Shown one piece after another: positions 63,425-64,000 of a stretch of DNA of 64,000 bases (positions are counted from its first letter, which is position 1; each line of letters opens with the position of its first letter). The position numbers were made by a program, and so were the translations under genes. The stretch spans positions 1 to 64,000 of the forward strand of contig NZ_FOIN01000006.1 of NCBI RefSeq assembly GCF_900102365.1, read 5' to 3'. The stretch is from Thomasclavelia cocleata. Lineage in GTDB: Bacteria; Bacillota_I; Bacilli_A; Erysipelotrichales; Coprobacillaceae. The notes under the pieces were generated by a model that saw only the letters and a program-made list of their open reading frames with translations, did no database searches and was not told the origin of the DNA.

Positions 63425-64000
63425 TTAATTACTATTATCTATCCTTTGTTTAAATGCTTCAAATTCATCTTCTTCAAATATATATTTGTTTATTAACCTT
63501 AACTGTTTTTCACTTAATCCTTCTATCCATTCACTACATTCCTGATGATATCTTCCTTCAATCAGTTCTTTAGTCATTTCAAACATCACTTTTTTTCCTT
63601 TTTCAATTCCTTGTTTTTCCCCTTGTTCTATTCCTTTTTCAAGCCCTTGTTTTATCCCTATTTCAATTCCCTCTTCTAATCCCTTACTATGATACTCATC
63701 TTTAAATGATTCTGTTCTTATTCTCGCTAACGCTAACTGATTCGCTATCGACCACATTGGCTCATTATTTCTAAACTTGTCATACATCTTTATCACCATC
63801 CCGATTATGTCTTCTTCTTTCTCTTTTATTATACCAGTATATTCATTCTTTATAAACAAATAACATAACCTTTCCAAATCACTTAGTTCTTTAACTTCTT
63901 TTTCTTTTAGAATCTTTTCAATATGTTTCATCTTAATAAAATAGCGATAGTTTAGATTACCATTTTCTATCCTTCCTTTACTGTCTCTATATGCATAATC
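63425..64000 (-). CDS. Rpn-type PD-(D/E)XK nuclease/transposase-like protein, C-terminal part (cut by the window edge)
   Basis: The frame is open to the window end: upstream of the Met at 63931 it continues in frame (DYAYRDSKGRIENGNLNYRY), so this is the last 190 or so residues of a longer protein. It has the YFIKMKHIEK-like segment, a helical middle and the repeats EEGIEIGIKQGLEKGIEQGE typical of the C-terminus of Rpn (recombination-promoting nuclease)/PD-(D/E)XK transposase family proteins. The nuclease domain lies outside the window. These are common selfish or recombination genes in gut Bacillota. Confidence 0.75.
   Translation of the reverse strand, partial: DYAYRDSKGRIENGNLNYRYFIKMKHIEKILKEKEVKELSDLERLCYLFIKNEYTGIIKEKEEDIIGMVIKMYDKFRNNEPMWSIANQLALARIRTESFKDEYHSKGLEEGIEIGIKQGLEKGIEQGEKQGIEKGKKVMFEMTKELIEGRYHQECSEWIEGLSEKQLRLINKYIFEEDEFEAFKQRIDNSN

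Noticed and set aside
1-64000. CRISPR arrays, rRNA or tRNA genes
   Set aside because: No regularly spaced repeats, tRNA T-loop/anticodon patterns or rRNA-like GC-rich blocks were seen by eye; a tRNAscan and Infernal run would settle it.

Overview
The window is AT-rich DNA from an endospore-forming, low-GC Bacillota bacterium. The sporulation genes gpr, spoIIP, spoIIAA, spoIIAB and sigF are present. The housekeeping backbone keeps a Bacillus-like order: ybeY-cdd-era-recO, glyS-dnaG-rpoD-trmK-yqfO, ispH-yqfQ-cshB-nfo-yqfT-ispG, and gpr-spoIIP-yqxA. A gut member of Erysipelotrichia (Coprobacillus/Thomasclavelia-like) would fit, but that placement is inference. No rRNA, tRNA or CRISPR array was recognised.

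Left accessory region (1-16.3 kb). After the tail of an IS transposase comes an island at 0.3-11.7 kb: an ABC exporter, a LytTR regulator whose receiver lacks the phospho-acceptor Asp, a small secreted protein, two paralogous solute-binding-type lipoproteins, a further lipoprotein, two paralogous 28-residue membrane peptides and two copies of a free-standing domain resembling the glycyl-radical C-terminus of anaerobic ribonucleotide reductase NrdD. Three promoters in the island carry the same operator: two 10-bp half-sites with a 20-bp period, 31-32 bp upstream of a TATAGT -10 box. One half-site fits the LytTR consensus. The island looks like a duplicated cassette whose copies have decayed differently: the second NrdD-like copy lost its start codon, RBS and radical Gly, and the first copy's downstream lipoprotein is a stub. 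A Tn916-type element remnant follows (12.0-15.8 kb), with regulatory genes (one frameshifted), an attenuator-controlled MATE efflux pump plus kinase-like gene, a truncated integrase and integrase arm-type repeats at both ends. Broken metalloprotease and lipoprotein genes lie beyond it.

Middle (16.6-29.9 kb). An acetyl-pathway diaminopimelate operon (dapF, dapH, deacetylase, ArgD-like aminotransferase) and a split chromate-type transporter are followed by a gene-poor stretch with a SARP/BTAD-type regulator, an XRE regulator and a peptidase-containing ABC exporter placed 9 bp upstream of ybeY-cdd-era-recO.

Backbone (30-50.6 kb). YgiQ-type radical SAM enzyme, a hydrolase with an altered nucleophile elbow, glyS-dnaG-rpoD-trmK-yqfO, a group II intron remnant and an AAA ATPase/RloB pair resembling the AbiL anti-phage system inserted before ispH-yqfQ-cshB-nfo-yqfT-ispG, then a nucleobase permease, pepF and rpsT.

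Right end (50.7-64 kb). gpr-spoIIP-yqxA-like, fmt, pyrimidine-nucleoside phosphorylase, a HAD phosphatase, an acetyltransferase, dacF divergent from spoIIAA-spoIIAB-sigF, two tandem signal peptidase genes, a membrane-anchored protein with a frameshift in a poly-A run, a Tim44-like zinc-ribbon protein and the C-terminal part of an Rpn-type transposase-like nuclease running off the end.
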